A stretch of DNA of 64,000 bases. It comes from Actinophytocola sp035634895. Its GTDB lineage: Bacteria; Actinomycetota; Actinomycetes; Mycobacteriales; Pseudonocardiaceae. The position numbers and the translations under genes are program-made. This document shows positions 8,614-17,636 of this stretch, in pieces. Every line of letters begins with the position of its first letter. Position 1 is the stretch's first letter. A model generated the notes under the pieces. The model searched no databases. It was given only the letters and a program-made list of their open reading frames with translations, and was not told where the DNA came from. The stretch covers positions 3,376 to 67,375 of the forward strand of contig NZ_DASQCC010000161.1 in assembly GCF_035634895.1 (NCBI RefSeq). The letters run 5' to 3'.

Positions 8614-10206
8614 CTACCTCGCCAGCATGCGGATGCTGGTCGGGATCAGCTGCCCGGGGGTCTCGAACTTCGCGCCCTTGCCGAAGGTGCGCACGTCGTT
8701 GTAGGCGAACGGCACCACGGCGGCCTTGGCGATCAGCGCGGACTCGGCGTCGAGCCAGTCCTTGCAGCCTTCCTTGCCGGGGATGGCCATCGCGTTCTTG
8801 ACGGCCGCGTCGTAGGTCGAGTCGGCGATCGCGGCGAAGTTGGTGCCGTCCGGCGCGGCCGGACCGGACAGGAACGGCACGAGCTGGTCGGGGCTGCTGA
8901 CGTTGAGCGAGACCCACGAGACGTCCCAGTCGCCCGCGCCGAAGATCGTGCCGGTCAGCGTCGTCTCGTTCTGGCTGTGCGCGGTGGCCTGGACGCCGAT
9001 GGCCTTCCACTGCTTCACGGCGAGCTCGGCCGCGGCGTCGCCGCTGCTGCCGAGGTTGTTCTGGTACAGGAAGGTCAGCGTCAGCGGCTTGCCGTCCTTG
9101 GTGCGCGTGCCGTCGCTGCCGGCCTTCCAGCCCGCCTGGTCGAGCAGGGCGCCCGCCGACTTCGCGTCACCCCTCGGGAGCGAGTCGGAGACCGAGTCAC
9201 CGGGGCAGGCGACCGGCGCGTTCGCGGCCATCGTGGTGCCGGTGCGGCCGTGGCCCGCGGTGAGCACCTTCTGGAGCTGGTCGAGGTCGAGCGACTGGGT
9301 GAGCGCCATGCGGACCTTCGCGTCGCTGGTGACCCGGCCGGCGGCGTGGTTGTACCACTGCTCCCCCACGATCGCGGGGGTGGTCGCGGTGAACAGGCCG
9401 GCCTTGTCGAGGCGGTCCGCGTCCGGCCCGGCGATCTGGGCGCCGTTCAGACCGCCCGAGAGCAGCAGGTTGGCCGCGGTCGTCTCGTTCTGGACAACCT
9501 TGATCACGACCGTGTCGGGCAGTCCCTTGGTCGCGGTCGTCGCGCCGGCCGGTCCCCACTTGTAGCCGTCGCGGATCTTGTACGTGTAGTGGTCGCCGGA
9601 CGCAGCCTCGGTGAGCTGGTACGGGCCGGTGCCGGCGGTGGCCGTCGCGAGCTTCGCACGGTCGGCCAGGCCGCTCGGGCAGACGATCGGGAGGCCGGCC
9701 AGCCCGTTGAGGACGAACGGCGCAGGCTGGGCCAGCGTGATCGTCACGGTGCCGGCCGCGTCGTCGCCCTCGGCCTTCGCGCCGACCGGGAAGAAGGTCC
9801 CCAGGAAGGGGCTCTTGTTGTTCGGGTCGGCGACGAAGTTGAGGTTGTCCGCGACGTTCGTGGCGGTCAGCTTGGCGCCGTCCGCGCAGGTGATGCCGTC
9901 GGCGAGCGTCAGCTTGACCGTCTCCTCGGCGAGCTCCCACTTCGTGGCGAGCTCCGAGCGGATCTCGCCGGTCTCGCCGTCGACGCTCACCAGCGGGTCG
10001 TAGGCGAACTGGGTGACGGTGAACAGCGAGGTGCCCGCGCCCATCTGCGGATCGAGGCTCCCCGGGTCCGAGGACAGCGCGAACGTGAAGGTGCCGCCGT
10101 CGACGACGAGGGCGTTCCCCCCGTCCGAGGCCGCGCCGCCGCAGCCGGTGAGTACGACGGCCAGGCAGATGCCGAGGCCGGAGATGCCGAGGGTGGAGCG
10201 CTTCAT
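8614..10206 (-). CDS. Peptide-binding lipoprotein of an ABC importer (SBP family 5)
   Basis: A 530-residue extracytoplasmic solute-binding protein. The N-terminus is a lipoprotein signal with lipobox LTGC, so the mature protein starts at Cys22 and is lipid-anchored; signal peptidase II is encoded at 17.6 kb. The middle shows family 5 features such as FAYDPLVSVD, WELAEETVKLTLADGITCADGAKLTA and a late FLYQNN-type strand. It captures oligopeptides (inferred from the family) for the DppB and DppC-DppD permeases. It is separated by 27 bp from the serine-hydrolase gene upstream. Confidence 0.92.
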   Translation of the reverse strand: MKRSTLGISGLGICLAVVLTGCGGAASDGGNALVVDGGTFTFALSSDPGSLDPQMGAGTSLFTVTQFAYDPLVSVDGETGEIRSELATKWELAEETVKLTLADGITCADGAKLTATNVADNLNFVADPNNKSPFLGTFFPVGAKAEGDDAAGTVTITLAQPAPFVLNGLAGLPIVCPSGLADRAKLATATAGTGPYQLTEAASGDHYTYKIRDGYKWGPAGATTATKGLPDTVVIKVVQNETTAANLLLSGGLNGAQIAGPDADRLDKAGLFTATTPAIVGEQWYNHAAGRVTSDAKVRMALTQSLDLDQLQKVLTAGHGRTGTTMAANAPVACPGDSVSDSLPRGDAKSAGALLDQAGWKAGSDGTRTKDGKPLTLTFLYQNNLGSSGDAAAELAVKQWKAIGVQATAHSQNETTLTGTIFGAGDWDVSWVSLNVSSPDQLVPFLSGPAAPDGTNFAAIADSTYDAAVKNAMAIPGKEGCKDWLDAESALIAKAAVVPFAYNDVRTFGKGAKFETPGQLIPTSIRMLAR

Positions 10207-10233
10207 GGCGATTCCCGTTCAGGTGGGGGCTGG

Positions 10234-11622
10234 TCAGGCACTCGCGCGGCGGACCGCGCGACCGAGGTGCAGGTACAGCGCGTGGCCGGTGCCGTCGTCG
10301 CCCACGAAGGCGTGCGGCATGTGCATGCCGCGGTCGGCCTCGACCGGGATCAGCATGTTGTCCCGGTAATGGACTAGCTCGTGCCGCTCGACCTTCCCAC
10401 CCATCTCGACGAAGGCGCCCTTGGGGGTCTGCTCGAGCCAGATCCGGCCGTCGTCGTCCTGGCTGACGGTGAGGTCGAAGACCTCGGCGGAGTAGGTGCC
10501 GACGTACCGCGCGGCGTCGATCCGCCGCGGATCCGCCGGCGGCACGGGCAGCGCGGGAAGTCCGACGCCGGTGAGCGCCTCGAGGACGTGGCCGACGACG
10601 TCGCGGTACAGCGAGACCACGTCACCGCCGTTGGTCAGCAACGCGACGGCGAGGTTCGCCTCCGGCACGATGCGCAGGAACGCGCCCTGCCCGATGGTGC
10701 TGCCGTCGTGACCGATGATCGTGCCGGTCGGTGTGTCGAACCGCTCGAAGCCGAGCCCCCACGAGGTCCCCATGAGACCGAGCTCCGGCAGGTTCACCTC
10801 CCGCGCGTGCATCCGGGTCGCGGTCCCCGGCGCCAGCACGCGGGTGCCGTCGCTCGCCCGGCCGTCGTCGAGGTGCATGCGGGCGAACGCGACGAGGTCG
10901 CGGGGCCGCATCGCGAACATCGAGCCGGCCGGGGCGTTGGACCGCGTCAGCGCCCACACCGGGGCGGGCACGTAGCCGGCCCCCGGCTCCGGCTCGACGT
11001 GGCCGACGGCCGCGCGGAACATGATCGCCTCGTACGGGCTGGGCGCGGTGTGGGTGAGCCCCAGCGGCCTGATGAGGTGCTCGCGCAGGCACTCGTCGTA
11101 GGACTGCTTGCGCAGCACCTCGACGAGCCGGCCGAGCACGCAGTAGCCGGCGTTGTTGTAGGAGAATTGCTCGCCGGGCGGGAACAGCTGGGGCACCTCG
11201 CCCAGGGTCGCGACGAACTTCTCCAGGCAGTCGTCGCCGACGCCGGTGTCGGTGAAGATGTCGCCCTCGAACCCGGCGGTGTGGCTGAGCAATTGCCGGA
11301 CCGTGATCGCCGCGGCGGCCGCCTCGTCGGCGATGCGGAACTCCGGCAGGTAGGTGCGCACCGGCCGGTCGAGGTCCACCTTGCCCTCGTCGACCAGCTG
11401 CATGACCAGCGTGCTGGTCCAGAGCTTGGTGACCGACCCGATCTGGAAGACCGAGTCGGCGGTCGCCTCGACCTCGGTCGACTTGCTGAGCAGGCCGGCG
11501 GCCCCGTCGACCACCTGGTCGCCGTGCAGCACGGCCCACGCCGCGCCAGGAACGCCGTACCGCGCGAGCAGCTGGGGAAGGTTGCTGCCGAGCCAGGCCT
11601 GGACGTCGTGGAGGTTGCTCAT
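10234..11622 (-). CDS. Class C beta-lactamase-fold serine hydrolase, first gene of the peptide operon
   Basis: A 462-residue cytoplasmic protein (no signal peptide) of the beta-lactamase/esterase/D-aminopeptidase superfamily. S63-V-T-K66 carries the nucleophile and general base, a YNN motif follows (FSYNNAGY), and the C-terminal 100 residues form the lipocalin-like domain seen in D-aminopeptidase relatives. It is similar along its length to the second domain of the S9 fusion at 1644-4916, so the operon holds two paralogues. As first gene it would be transcribed from the 179-bp divergent region shared with tetR. The substrate is not deducible; D-amino-acid peptides or esters are plausible. Confidence 0.85.
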   Translation of the reverse strand: MSNLHDVQAWLGSNLPQLLARYGVPGAAWAVLHGDQVVDGAAGLLSKSTEVEATADSVFQIGSVTKLWTSTLVMQLVDEGKVDLDRPVRTYLPEFRIADEAAAAAITVRQLLSHTAGFEGDIFTDTGVGDDCLEKFVATLGEVPQLFPPGEQFSYNNAGYCVLGRLVEVLRKQSYDECLREHLIRPLGLTHTAPSPYEAIMFRAAVGHVEPEPGAGYVPAPVWALTRSNAPAGSMFAMRPRDLVAFARMHLDDGRASDGTRVLAPGTATRMHAREVNLPELGLMGTSWGLGFERFDTPTGTIIGHDGSTIGQGAFLRIVPEANLAVALLTNGGDVVSLYRDVVGHVLEALTGVGLPALPVPPADPRRIDAARYVGTYSAEVFDLTVSQDDDGRIWLEQTPKGAFVEMGGKVERHELVHYRDNMLIPVEADRGMHMPHAFVGDDGTGHALYLHLGRAVRRASA

Positions 11623-11765
11623 GCGCGATGACGGTAGGAATGTTCGGCCCGACTGTGTTCGTCGTCACCGACAACTCGACATCGCTTTCTTGGTCGTGGC
11701 GGACAGCCGGGCACGTTCGCGGGTCAGAAGACCGCGACGGTACGCCCGGCGGGGCGGTGTGCGCG

Positions 11766-11801
11766 CCGACACTGAGGCAAGTTGTCTCGTAGGATGCGTC
11801 G
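11766..11801 (+). promoter_or_regulatory. Probable leaderless promoter and operator of the tetR gene
   Basis: CCGACA (11766-11771), an 18-bp spacer and TAGGAT (11790-11795) form a plausible actinobacterial promoter, and only six bases separate the -10 from the GTG start at 11802, so transcription should begin at or next to the start codon. The spacer holds GAGGCAAGTTGTCTC (11774-11788), a 15-nt palindrome with one mismatched pair. Its position between -35 and -10 is what one expects for an autorepressing TetR operator. This is seen by eye and untested. Confidence 0.55.
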
Positions 11802-12368
11802 GTGAGCTACTCGACGGACCCGCGGGCGACGCGCAGCCGGGAGGCGATGCTCGTCGCGGCCCGGGAGCTGCTGGTCAGCGAGGGGCCCGGGGCGATCACC
11901 CATCAGCGGGTCGCCCAGCAGGCCGGCGTCGGCCGGGCCACCGCCTACCGGCACTGGCCGCGGGCCGAGCAACTGCTGCTCGACGCCATGGGCGGCACCG
12001 ACCTGCCGCTGTTCAGGGATCCCGAGGCGCCCGTCCGGCCGTGGCTGCGCCGCCAGCTCCGGCAGCTGGCCGACGAGCTGGCGGTACCGGCCGTCGCCGC
12101 CGTCGCGGTCACCCTGGCGCAGTCGGCGATGTGGGACCCCGAGATCGCCCACCAGCAGGACGAGTCGACTCGAACCATCGCCGAACGCATCCACGCCGCC
12201 ATCGAGCTGGCCGTCGAGGGCGGCGAGCTGGCGACCACGGCCGGCGCCGCCGACGTGGCGGCCCTGCTGGTCGGTCCGATCGTGTACCGCACCGCCATGC
12301 AGCGCGGCGACGTCTCGGACGCGCTCATCGACCGGCTCGTCGACAGCGTCGGCACCTGGCACCGCTAG
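11802..12368 (+). CDS. TetR/AcrR-family transcriptional regulator
   Basis: A 188-residue regulator whose N-terminal 50 residues are a TetR helix-turn-helix: AAARELL-type helix 1, then GAITHQRVAQQAGVGRATAYRHW with the recognition helix ending in YRHW. The C-terminal half is a helical ligand pocket. The GTG at 11802 is preferred because the HTH begins at the normal distance and the -10-like TAGGAT lies six bases upstream. It is divergent from the peptide operon and probably controls that operon and itself through the intergenic palindrome. Confidence 0.9.
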   Translation: MSYSTDPRATRSREAMLVAARELLVSEGPGAITHQRVAQQAGVGRATAYRHWPRAEQLLLDAMGGTDLPLFRDPEAPVRPWLRRQLRQLADELAVPAVAAVAVTLAQSAMWDPEIAHQQDESTRTIAERIHAAIELAVEGGELATTAGAADVAALLVGPIVYRTAMQRGDVSDALIDRLVDSVGTWHR

Positions 12369-12544
12369 CTCGAGGCGATGACGACCACCGCGAAGCCGAA
12401 GTGGACCACCATCGCGACGACCCGGATCCCGTCGGTGCGCGGCAGGCGCTCGATGCCGGCACGGTCGGCATCGCGCCGAATGCTCAGCTGGATCGGCAGC
12501 AACCACGTTTCGGCGAACAACGATGCTCCCGCGGTCGCCCTGCG
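12365..12544 (-). pseudogene. Possible remnant of a small membrane protein gene
   Basis: Sixty codons stay open between TGA (12545-12547) and TAG (12365-12367), overlapping the tetR stop on the other strand. The last 25 residues read like a charged loop followed by a membrane helix (IRVVAMVVHFGFAVVVIASS). There is no ATG or convincing start before the helix, so this may be the 3' end of a decayed gene or simply chance. It fills most of the space between tetR and the kinase gene. Confidence 0.22.
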
Positions 12545-12636
12545 TCACACGCCGACCGTTCCACGCCCCGACCGTGCGAGCCGTAGAGTCTTACTTGACT
12601 ATTGACCTTGACCCGACCCGACGGTGGAGGAAAACC

Positions 12637-15600
12637 GTGACAGCGCGTGACGATCTGCCGGGCGATCTCGCCGAGGCGGTCGCGCTGGGTGGGGAGATGG
12701 GTCGCCGCTTCGCCGAGTACGACTGGGCGAACCACCCGCTGGGCCCGCTGTCCGGGTGGCCGCCCGAGTGGCGTGCCATGGTCGCCGTCGCGCTGACCTC
12801 GCGGTTTCCCATCCTGCTGTGGCTCGACCCGGAACAGCTGTACCTGGTCTACAACGACGCGTACCTGTCCGTGCTCGGCGACCGGCACCCGGGCGCCCTC
12901 GCCGAGCCCGGTGGGCGGGTGTGGTGGGACATCTGGGACTCCATCGGGCCGATGCTCTCGGGTGTCATCGCGAGCGGGCACGCCACCTGGTCGGTCGACC
13001 TGCTGCTGGCGCTGGTCACCGCCGGCCGTGCGCAGGAGCGGTACTTCACCTTCACTTACAGCCCGATCATCGGCGGCACGGGCACGGTGAACGGGATCTT
13101 CTGCGCGGTCACCGAGACCACGGAACGGGTGCTCGGCGAGCGCAGGCTGAACCTCCTCAACACCACGGCGTCGGCGTTGATGGAGACGAGGACCGTCGGC
13201 GACGTGGTCGAGGCGGTGGCGCGGATGTGCGCGGATCCAGTGCCCGACCTGCCGTTCCTGGCGTTCTACGGCCGGGACGCCGCGGTCGGCACGGTCGGCT
13301 CGTCCAGGCTGCTGGCCGCCACGCCGGCCGTGGCGGGCCTGCTCCCGCGCACGCTCGACGCCCTCGTCACCGACTACGACCCGTCGGGCTTCGTGGTGAA
13401 CGACCTGCCCAGCCGCCTGCCCAGGCTGTCGACGGTGTTGGCGCACTGCCCGGAGCGGGCGCTGGTGCTTCCCGTGGGTGGCGGTGGCGACGAGCCGGCA
13501 CGCGGCGGGGTGGTGATCGGGCTCAACCCCCGCCGCCCGTTCGACGACCAGTACCGCGCCTTCTGCCGCCTGTTGATCGACCAGGTGTCCTCGGCGTTCG
13601 CGACCGTCGGCTCGTATGAGCGGGAACGGCGGCGCGCGGACTCCCTCGCCGAGCTGGACCAGGCGAAGACCGCGTTCCTGGCCAACGTCAGCCACGAGTT
13701 CCGGACCCCGCTGACGCTGCTCCTCGGGCCGGTCGAGGACGCGATGTCCGCCGCCCGCGACGACTCGGCACAGCTCGCCCGCCTCGCGGTCGTGCATCGC
13801 AACGCCGGCCGGCTGCTGCGGCTGGTGAACTCCCTGCTCGACTTCTCCCGCACCGAGGCCGGCCGCGCCACCGCCGACCGGGTGCGCGTCGACGTCGGCG
13901 CGCTCACCGAGCGGATCGCGTCGTCGTTCACCGAGCTGTGCACGCGGGCCGGGCTCGACCTCGTGGTGCGGTGCGCGGCGGCGACCGGTGACGTGGACGT
14001 GCGGATGTGGGAGACCATCCTGCTGAACCTGCTGTCCAACGCGGTGAAGTACACGCTCGCCGGCGCGATCACGGTGACGGTCGAAGCGGGTGACGGCACG
14101 GTTCTCGTGCGGGTCGCCGACACCGGCATCGGCATCGCGAAGGACGACCTGCCGCACCTGTTCGACCGGTTCTACCGGGCGAGCAACCCACGTGGCCGCA
14201 GTGTCGAGGGCAGCGGCATCGGCCTGTCGCTCGTCAGGAGCCTGGTCGACCTCCAGGGCGGCACGATCGAACTGACCAGCGAGCTGGACGCCGGCACGGC
14301 GGTCACGATCACCCTCCCCGCCGCCGACGACGACGCGACGGTGGCCGTCTCCCCCGACCTCGGCGACGGCAACCCGTACGTCGACGAGGCGATGCAGTGG
14401 CTCGACACCTTCGGCGGCGAGGCGGCACCGCGGGGTGACCGCGGCGTGGTGCTCGTCGCCGACGACAACGCCGACATGCGCCGGCACCTGCACCACGTGC
14501 TCTCCGCGCGCTGGGACACGCTGGTCTTCGCCGACGGCGAGGCGGCACTCGACGGCGCCCGCCGGCACCACCCGGACGTGGTGATCACGGACGTGATGAT
14601 GCCGAACCTCGACGGTTTCGGGCTCGTCGAGGCACTGCGTGCCGACCCGGAGCTGGCGCGGATCCCGGTGCTGATGCTGTCCGCCCGCGCCGGGGTCGAG
14701 GCCGCGGGCGACGGCTTCGCCCACGGCGCCGACGACTACCTGCCCAAGCCGTTCTCGTCGGAGGACCTGATCACCCGGGTCGCGGCCCGCCTCAGCGCGG
14801 CCGGCCGCGAGCGGACCGCGCGGGTACGCGACGAGGCGGCACAGCGGCACCTGACCGACGTCGCCGAGTTCGGCGCGGCCCTGGGCAAGGCCGGGTCGAC
14901 CGACGACCTGCTCGACGTGCTGCTGTCCTCCGAGCACGGTTCCCGCGACGCCACCGCCGTGGCGCTGGGCCGGCTCGAGGACTCGCGGATCCGGATCACC
15001 TACGCCGGTGACATCCCGACGGAGCTGCGGGATCGCTACTACCTGGTGTCCGTCGACGCGTCCATCCCGCTCGCGGAGGTGCTGCGGACCGGCACGCCGA
15101 TGGTCATACTGGACACCGAACCCGCCGCGCCGCGCTTCGAGTGGGTGGCACGCGACTTCCAGGACACCGTCCGCGCCGCGGTGATCCACCCGCTCCGGGA
15201 CGGCCTCGGCAGGGTGACCGGCGCCGTCGCCCTGTGCTGGCCCCGCCCACGCGCCTTCTCCCCCACCGAGCTGGACACGATCGCCGAGACGGCCGCCGCG
15301 ACCTCGGTCGCCGTGACCCGCATCTGGGCCGCCGAGCGCGAGCACCGCATCGCCGTCGGGTTCCAGGAGCACCTGCTCGACCTCGACCGGCGCTCGGCGG
15401 CGGCGGTCGTCGCGGCGGTGTACGAGCCCGCGGCCGAGGCCATGCGGGTGGGCGGTGACTGGTACCTGACCATGCCCATGGCCGACCCCGCCCGGCTCGG
15501 CGTCTCGGTCGGCGACGTCGTGGGCCACGGCCTGCGTGCCGCGACCGTGATGAGCAAGCTCCGGGCGGCCACGAGCACGTCGACCATCACCGACGCCGAA

Positions 15601-16464
15601 CCGACGGCCGTGCTGAACGTGTTGCAGCAGAGCGCCGCCAACACCCCGGGCGCGGCGTCGTCGACCGTCGCCTACGCCGTGGTCGACAGCCGCGCCCACA
15701 CGCTCGAGTACGCCTGTGCCGGCCACCCCTACCCGCTGCTCGTGCTGTCCGACGGGACCACCCGCTACCTCGGTGACGGCCGGCGTCCCGCACTCGGCGC
15801 CTTCCGCACCGCCGACGGACCGCTGGGACACGCCGAGTTCCCGCCGGGGGCACTGCTCCTGCTCTACACCGACGGGCTCGTCGAACGCCGCGGCGAGTCC
15901 CTCGACGCCGGGTTCGCGCGCCTGGCGGAGGCGGCGTCCGCGTCGGCCGGGCTGCCCACTGGCGAGGTGTGCGACGAGGTGCTGCGGCGGATGCGCCCGG
16001 CCGGCGGCTACACCGACGACGTGGTGCTGGTGGCCGTGCGGTGCCCCGGCGTCGACGAGAACGGGTTCTTCGCCGTGGTGCCCGCGCAGGTCGACCAGAT
16101 CCCGGCACTGCGCCACGCTGTGCGCGACTGGCTGGCCCCCCTGGGCCTCGACCGGGACACGACCCACGACGTGCTGCTGACGACGTGCGAGGCGCTGTCG
16201 AACGCCATCGAGCACGGCAGCGACCCGGACCTGGGGCCGACCGTGTGCGTCGAGGGCTTCGTGGACGAGCACCAGATCGCGATCACGGTCAGCGACACCG
16301 GGGCGTGGAACAACGACTCGTCCGCCAGCCGGCGCGACGCCGTGCGCGGTCGCGGCCTGACGCTGATCAACGGCCTGGCCGACACGGTGCACACGACTCG
16401 GACGAACAGGGGAACACGCGTCACCATGACCCACCGCCGCCCGGAGGCAGGAGTGAGACCATGA
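12637..16464 (+). CDS. Hybrid histidine kinase-receiver-PP2C phosphatase-RsbW-type kinase
   Basis: A 1275-residue signalling protein. In order: a PAS-like sensor (about 20-150), a GAF-like region, a HisKA domain with phospho-acceptor His353 in SHEFRTPLT, HATPase boxes (NLLSNAVKY, DTGIGI, GSGIGLSL), a receiver domain with acidic D-D-N, phospho-Asp652 and Lys704, a second GAF-like region, a SpoIIE/PP2C phosphatase with metal Asp residues near 941 and 960 (VGGDW, VGDVVGHG), and a C-terminal RsbW-like HATPase with Asn1189. No transmembrane segments are evident. The GTG at 12637 is chosen for its GGAGGA box 5-6 bases upstream; the open frame extends 38 codons further. It should control an anti-sigma-antagonist such as the STAS gene that overlaps its stop. 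Confidence 0.9.
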   Translation: MTARDDLPGDLAEAVALGGEMGRRFAEYDWANHPLGPLSGWPPEWRAMVAVALTSRFPILLWLDPEQLYLVYNDAYLSVLGDRHPGALAEPGGRVWWDIWDSIGPMLSGVIASGHATWSVDLLLALVTAGRAQERYFTFTYSPIIGGTGTVNGIFCAVTETTERVLGERRLNLLNTTASALMETRTVGDVVEAVARMCADPVPDLPFLAFYGRDAAVGTVGSSRLLAATPAVAGLLPRTLDALVTDYDPSGFVVNDLPSRLPRLSTVLAHCPERALVLPVGGGGDEPARGGVVIGLNPRRPFDDQYRAFCRLLIDQVSSAFATVGSYERERRRADSLAELDQAKTAFLANVSHEFRTPLTLLLGPVEDAMSAARDDSAQLARLAVVHRNAGRLLRLVNSLLDFSRTEAGRATADRVRVDVGALTERIASSFTELCTRAGLDLVVRCAAATGDVDVRMWETILLNLLSNAVKYTLAGAITVTVEAGDGTVLVRVADTGIGIAKDDLPHLFDRFYRASNPRGRSVEGSGIGLSLVRSLVDLQGGTIELTSELDAGTAVTITLPAADDDATVAVSPDLGDGNPYVDEAMQWLDTFGGEAAPRGDRGVVLVADDNADMRRHLHHVLSARWDTLVFADGEAALDGARRHHPDVVITDVMMPNLDGFGLVEALRADPELARIPVLMLSARAGVEAAGDGFAHGADDYLPKPFSSEDLITRVAARLSAAGRERTARVRDEAAQRHLTDVAEFGAALGKAGSTDDLLDVLLSSEHGSRDATAVALGRLEDSRIRITYAGDIPTELRDRYYLVSVDASIPLAEVLRTGTPMVILDTEPAAPRFEWVARDFQDTVRAAVIHPLRDGLGRVTGAVALCWPRPRAFSPTELDTIAETAAATSVAVTRIWAAEREHRIAVGFQEHLLDLDRRSAAAVVAAVYEPAAEAMRVGGDWYLTMPMADPARLGVSVGDVVGHGLRAATVMSKLRAATSTSTITDAEPTAVLNVLQQSAANTPGAASSTVAYAVVDSRAHTLEYACAGHPYPLLVLSDGTTRYLGDGRRPALGAFRTADGPLGHAEFPPGALLLLYTDGLVERRGESLDAGFARLAEAASASAGLPTGEVCDEVLRRMRPAGGYTDDVVLVAVRCPGVDENGFFAVVPAQVDQIPALRHAVRDWLAPLGLDRDTTHDVLLTTCEALSNAIEHGSDPDLGPTVCVEGFVDEHQIAITVSDTGAWNNDSSASRRDAVRGRGLTLINGLADTVHTTRTNRGTRVTMTHRRPEAGVRP

Positions 16465-16781
16465 CGGCGGCCAGCTATGCCCTCCGCGTCGTGACCGACG
16501 ACGCTCCGGTCGTCGTCGCCGTGACCGGGGAGCTGGACGTGACGAACGTGTCGGAGTTCGCGGTGTCGATGGAGGACGTGCCAGCCGCGCGGCCGGTCGT
16601 GCTCGACCTCAGCGAACTGGGCTACCTGGACAGCGCGGGACTGGCGACACTCGACCGTCTCACCGGGACGAACATCGCGGTGGTCGTCATTCCGCGCAGC
16701 AGCCCCCTTTTCCGGGCCGCCGAGCTGATGGACCTACCGCGGCACGACTCCCTGGAAGAGGCCATCAGCGCGGCGAAGTAG
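16461..16781 (+). CDS. STAS-domain anti-sigma factor antagonist (RsbV/SpoIIAA type)
   Basis: A 106-residue single STAS domain. The central strand VVLDLSELGYLDSAGLATL has the conserved Ser58 that RsbW-type kinases phosphorylate and PP2C phosphatases dephosphorylate. The start overlaps the stop of the large kinase/phosphatase (ATGA), so the two are made together. Since that protein carries both a PP2C and an RsbW-like domain, the pair looks like a compact partner-switching module; the sigma factor it controls is not in this window. Its 3' end overlaps the convergent methyltransferase gene by 17 bp. Confidence 0.9.
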   Translation: MTAASYALRVVTDDAPVVVAVTGELDVTNVSEFAVSMEDVPAARPVVLDLSELGYLDSAGLATLDRLTGTNIAVVVIPRSSPLFRAAELMDLPRHDSLEEAISAAK

Positions 16782-17610
16782 GCGCTGGCACGGGTGCTGG
16801 CGCGCGGTGGGCCGGCTCGACGGCCGTGCCGCGTACCGCCCAGGCGCTGGCGGTCAGCCGGACACTGCCGTCGGCATCGGTGGGGAGGCTGGCACGGAGC
16901 GCGTCACGCAGGGCATCGCGGTGCTCGCCGGGCAGGGACACGACGTAGCCGGGCGCCGGCCCCACTCCACCGAGGAACGGGCGCCAGTAGTCGTCGAACC
17001 CGGTGAACACCGTCGGTATCGCGATGGCCTCGACGCGCACCTCGGCCAGCCCCGCATCCGTCCACAGCCGGGCGAGGGAATCGGGCCGGCACAACGAGAA
17101 ACGCCCCTCGTCGAGCTCGGCGGCCGCCGGGTCGAGTGCGACCGCGGCGTCCCAGAAGTACCGCATCATGGCCATGCCCTCGGCGTAGTCCCAGACGTAG
17201 GCGGCGACCACACCACCCGGCATGACGACCCGGGCGAACTCGGCGACCGCCCGGGCGGGGTCGGGGACGAAGTTGAGCGCCAGGCCGCTGACCACGGTGT
17301 GCACGCTCCGACCCCGCAACGGCAACGCCTGGGCACCACCGCGGAGGAAGGTCGCCCGTGTGTCCACGACCCGCGCGCGAGCGGTCGTGAGGAATCCCTC
17401 GGACGGATCCACGCCGACGAGGTGCGCCGGCCCCGCCAGGGCCAGCACACGGTCCGCCAGCGCGCCGGTGCCACAGCCCACATCCAGCCAACGCCGGCCC
17501 GCGGGCACGGCCAGCCACCGCACGAAGACCTCGGCGACCACACGACTCCACCGGCCGACGTACGCCTCGTACGCGTCACCGCCGGACCAGACCGCACGCT
17601 CCCGGAACAC
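16765..17610 (-). CDS. Class I SAM-dependent methyltransferase
   Basis: A 281-residue Rossmann-fold methyltransferase. Motif I is WLDVGCGTGALA, the acidic strand-2 end is GVDPSEGF, and motif II/III reads VVSGLALNFVPDP followed by MPGGVVAAYVWDY, the pattern of UbiE/COQ5-like enzymes annotated as Methyltransf_11 or 25. The last 20 residues are a Pro/Ala tail. The GTG at 17610 lies directly after a 9-bp inverted repeat that also covers the stop of the signal-peptidase gene, and it has no clear ribosome-binding site, so translation may depend on read-through from upstream. The substrate is unknown. Confidence 0.8.
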   Translation of the reverse strand: MFRERAVWSGGDAYEAYVGRWSRVVAEVFVRWLAVPAGRRWLDVGCGTGALADRVLALAGPAHLVGVDPSEGFLTTARARVVDTRATFLRGGAQALPLRGRSVHTVVSGLALNFVPDPARAVAEFARVVMPGGVVAAYVWDYAEGMAMMRYFWDAAVALDPAAAELDEGRFSLCRPDSLARLWTDAGLAEVRVEAIAIPTVFTGFDDYWRPFLGGVGPAPGYVVSLPGEHRDALRDALRASLPTDADGSVRLTASAWAVRGTAVEPAHRAPAPVPAPTSPR

Positions 17611-17636
17611 CCGCTGACCGTACGCCTGGTCAGCGG
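17611..17636 (-). terminator. 9-bp inverted repeat over the lspA stop codon
   Basis: CCGCTGACC (17611-17619) and GGTCAGCGG (17628-17636) form a perfect stem with an 8-nt loop, spanning the stop codon of the signal-peptidase gene and ending one base before the methyltransferase GTG. There is no T-tract, so it may be a translational or processing element rather than a terminator. Confidence 0.45.

Noticed and set aside
12378..12605. A 75-codon plus-strand open frame between tetR and the kinase gene
   Set aside because: Its residues look random, it has no ribosome-binding site, and it runs toward the better-supported kinase start at 12637.
12484..16434. A 1316-codon open frame on the minus strand opposite the sensor kinase gene
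   Set aside because: The plus-strand frame shows a full series of recognisable domains, while the minus frame is low-complexity Arg/Gly/His-rich text typical of antisense to high-GC coding DNA. The same applies to the long antisense frames opposite the ABC transporter genes, the S9 fusion and the cluster genes.
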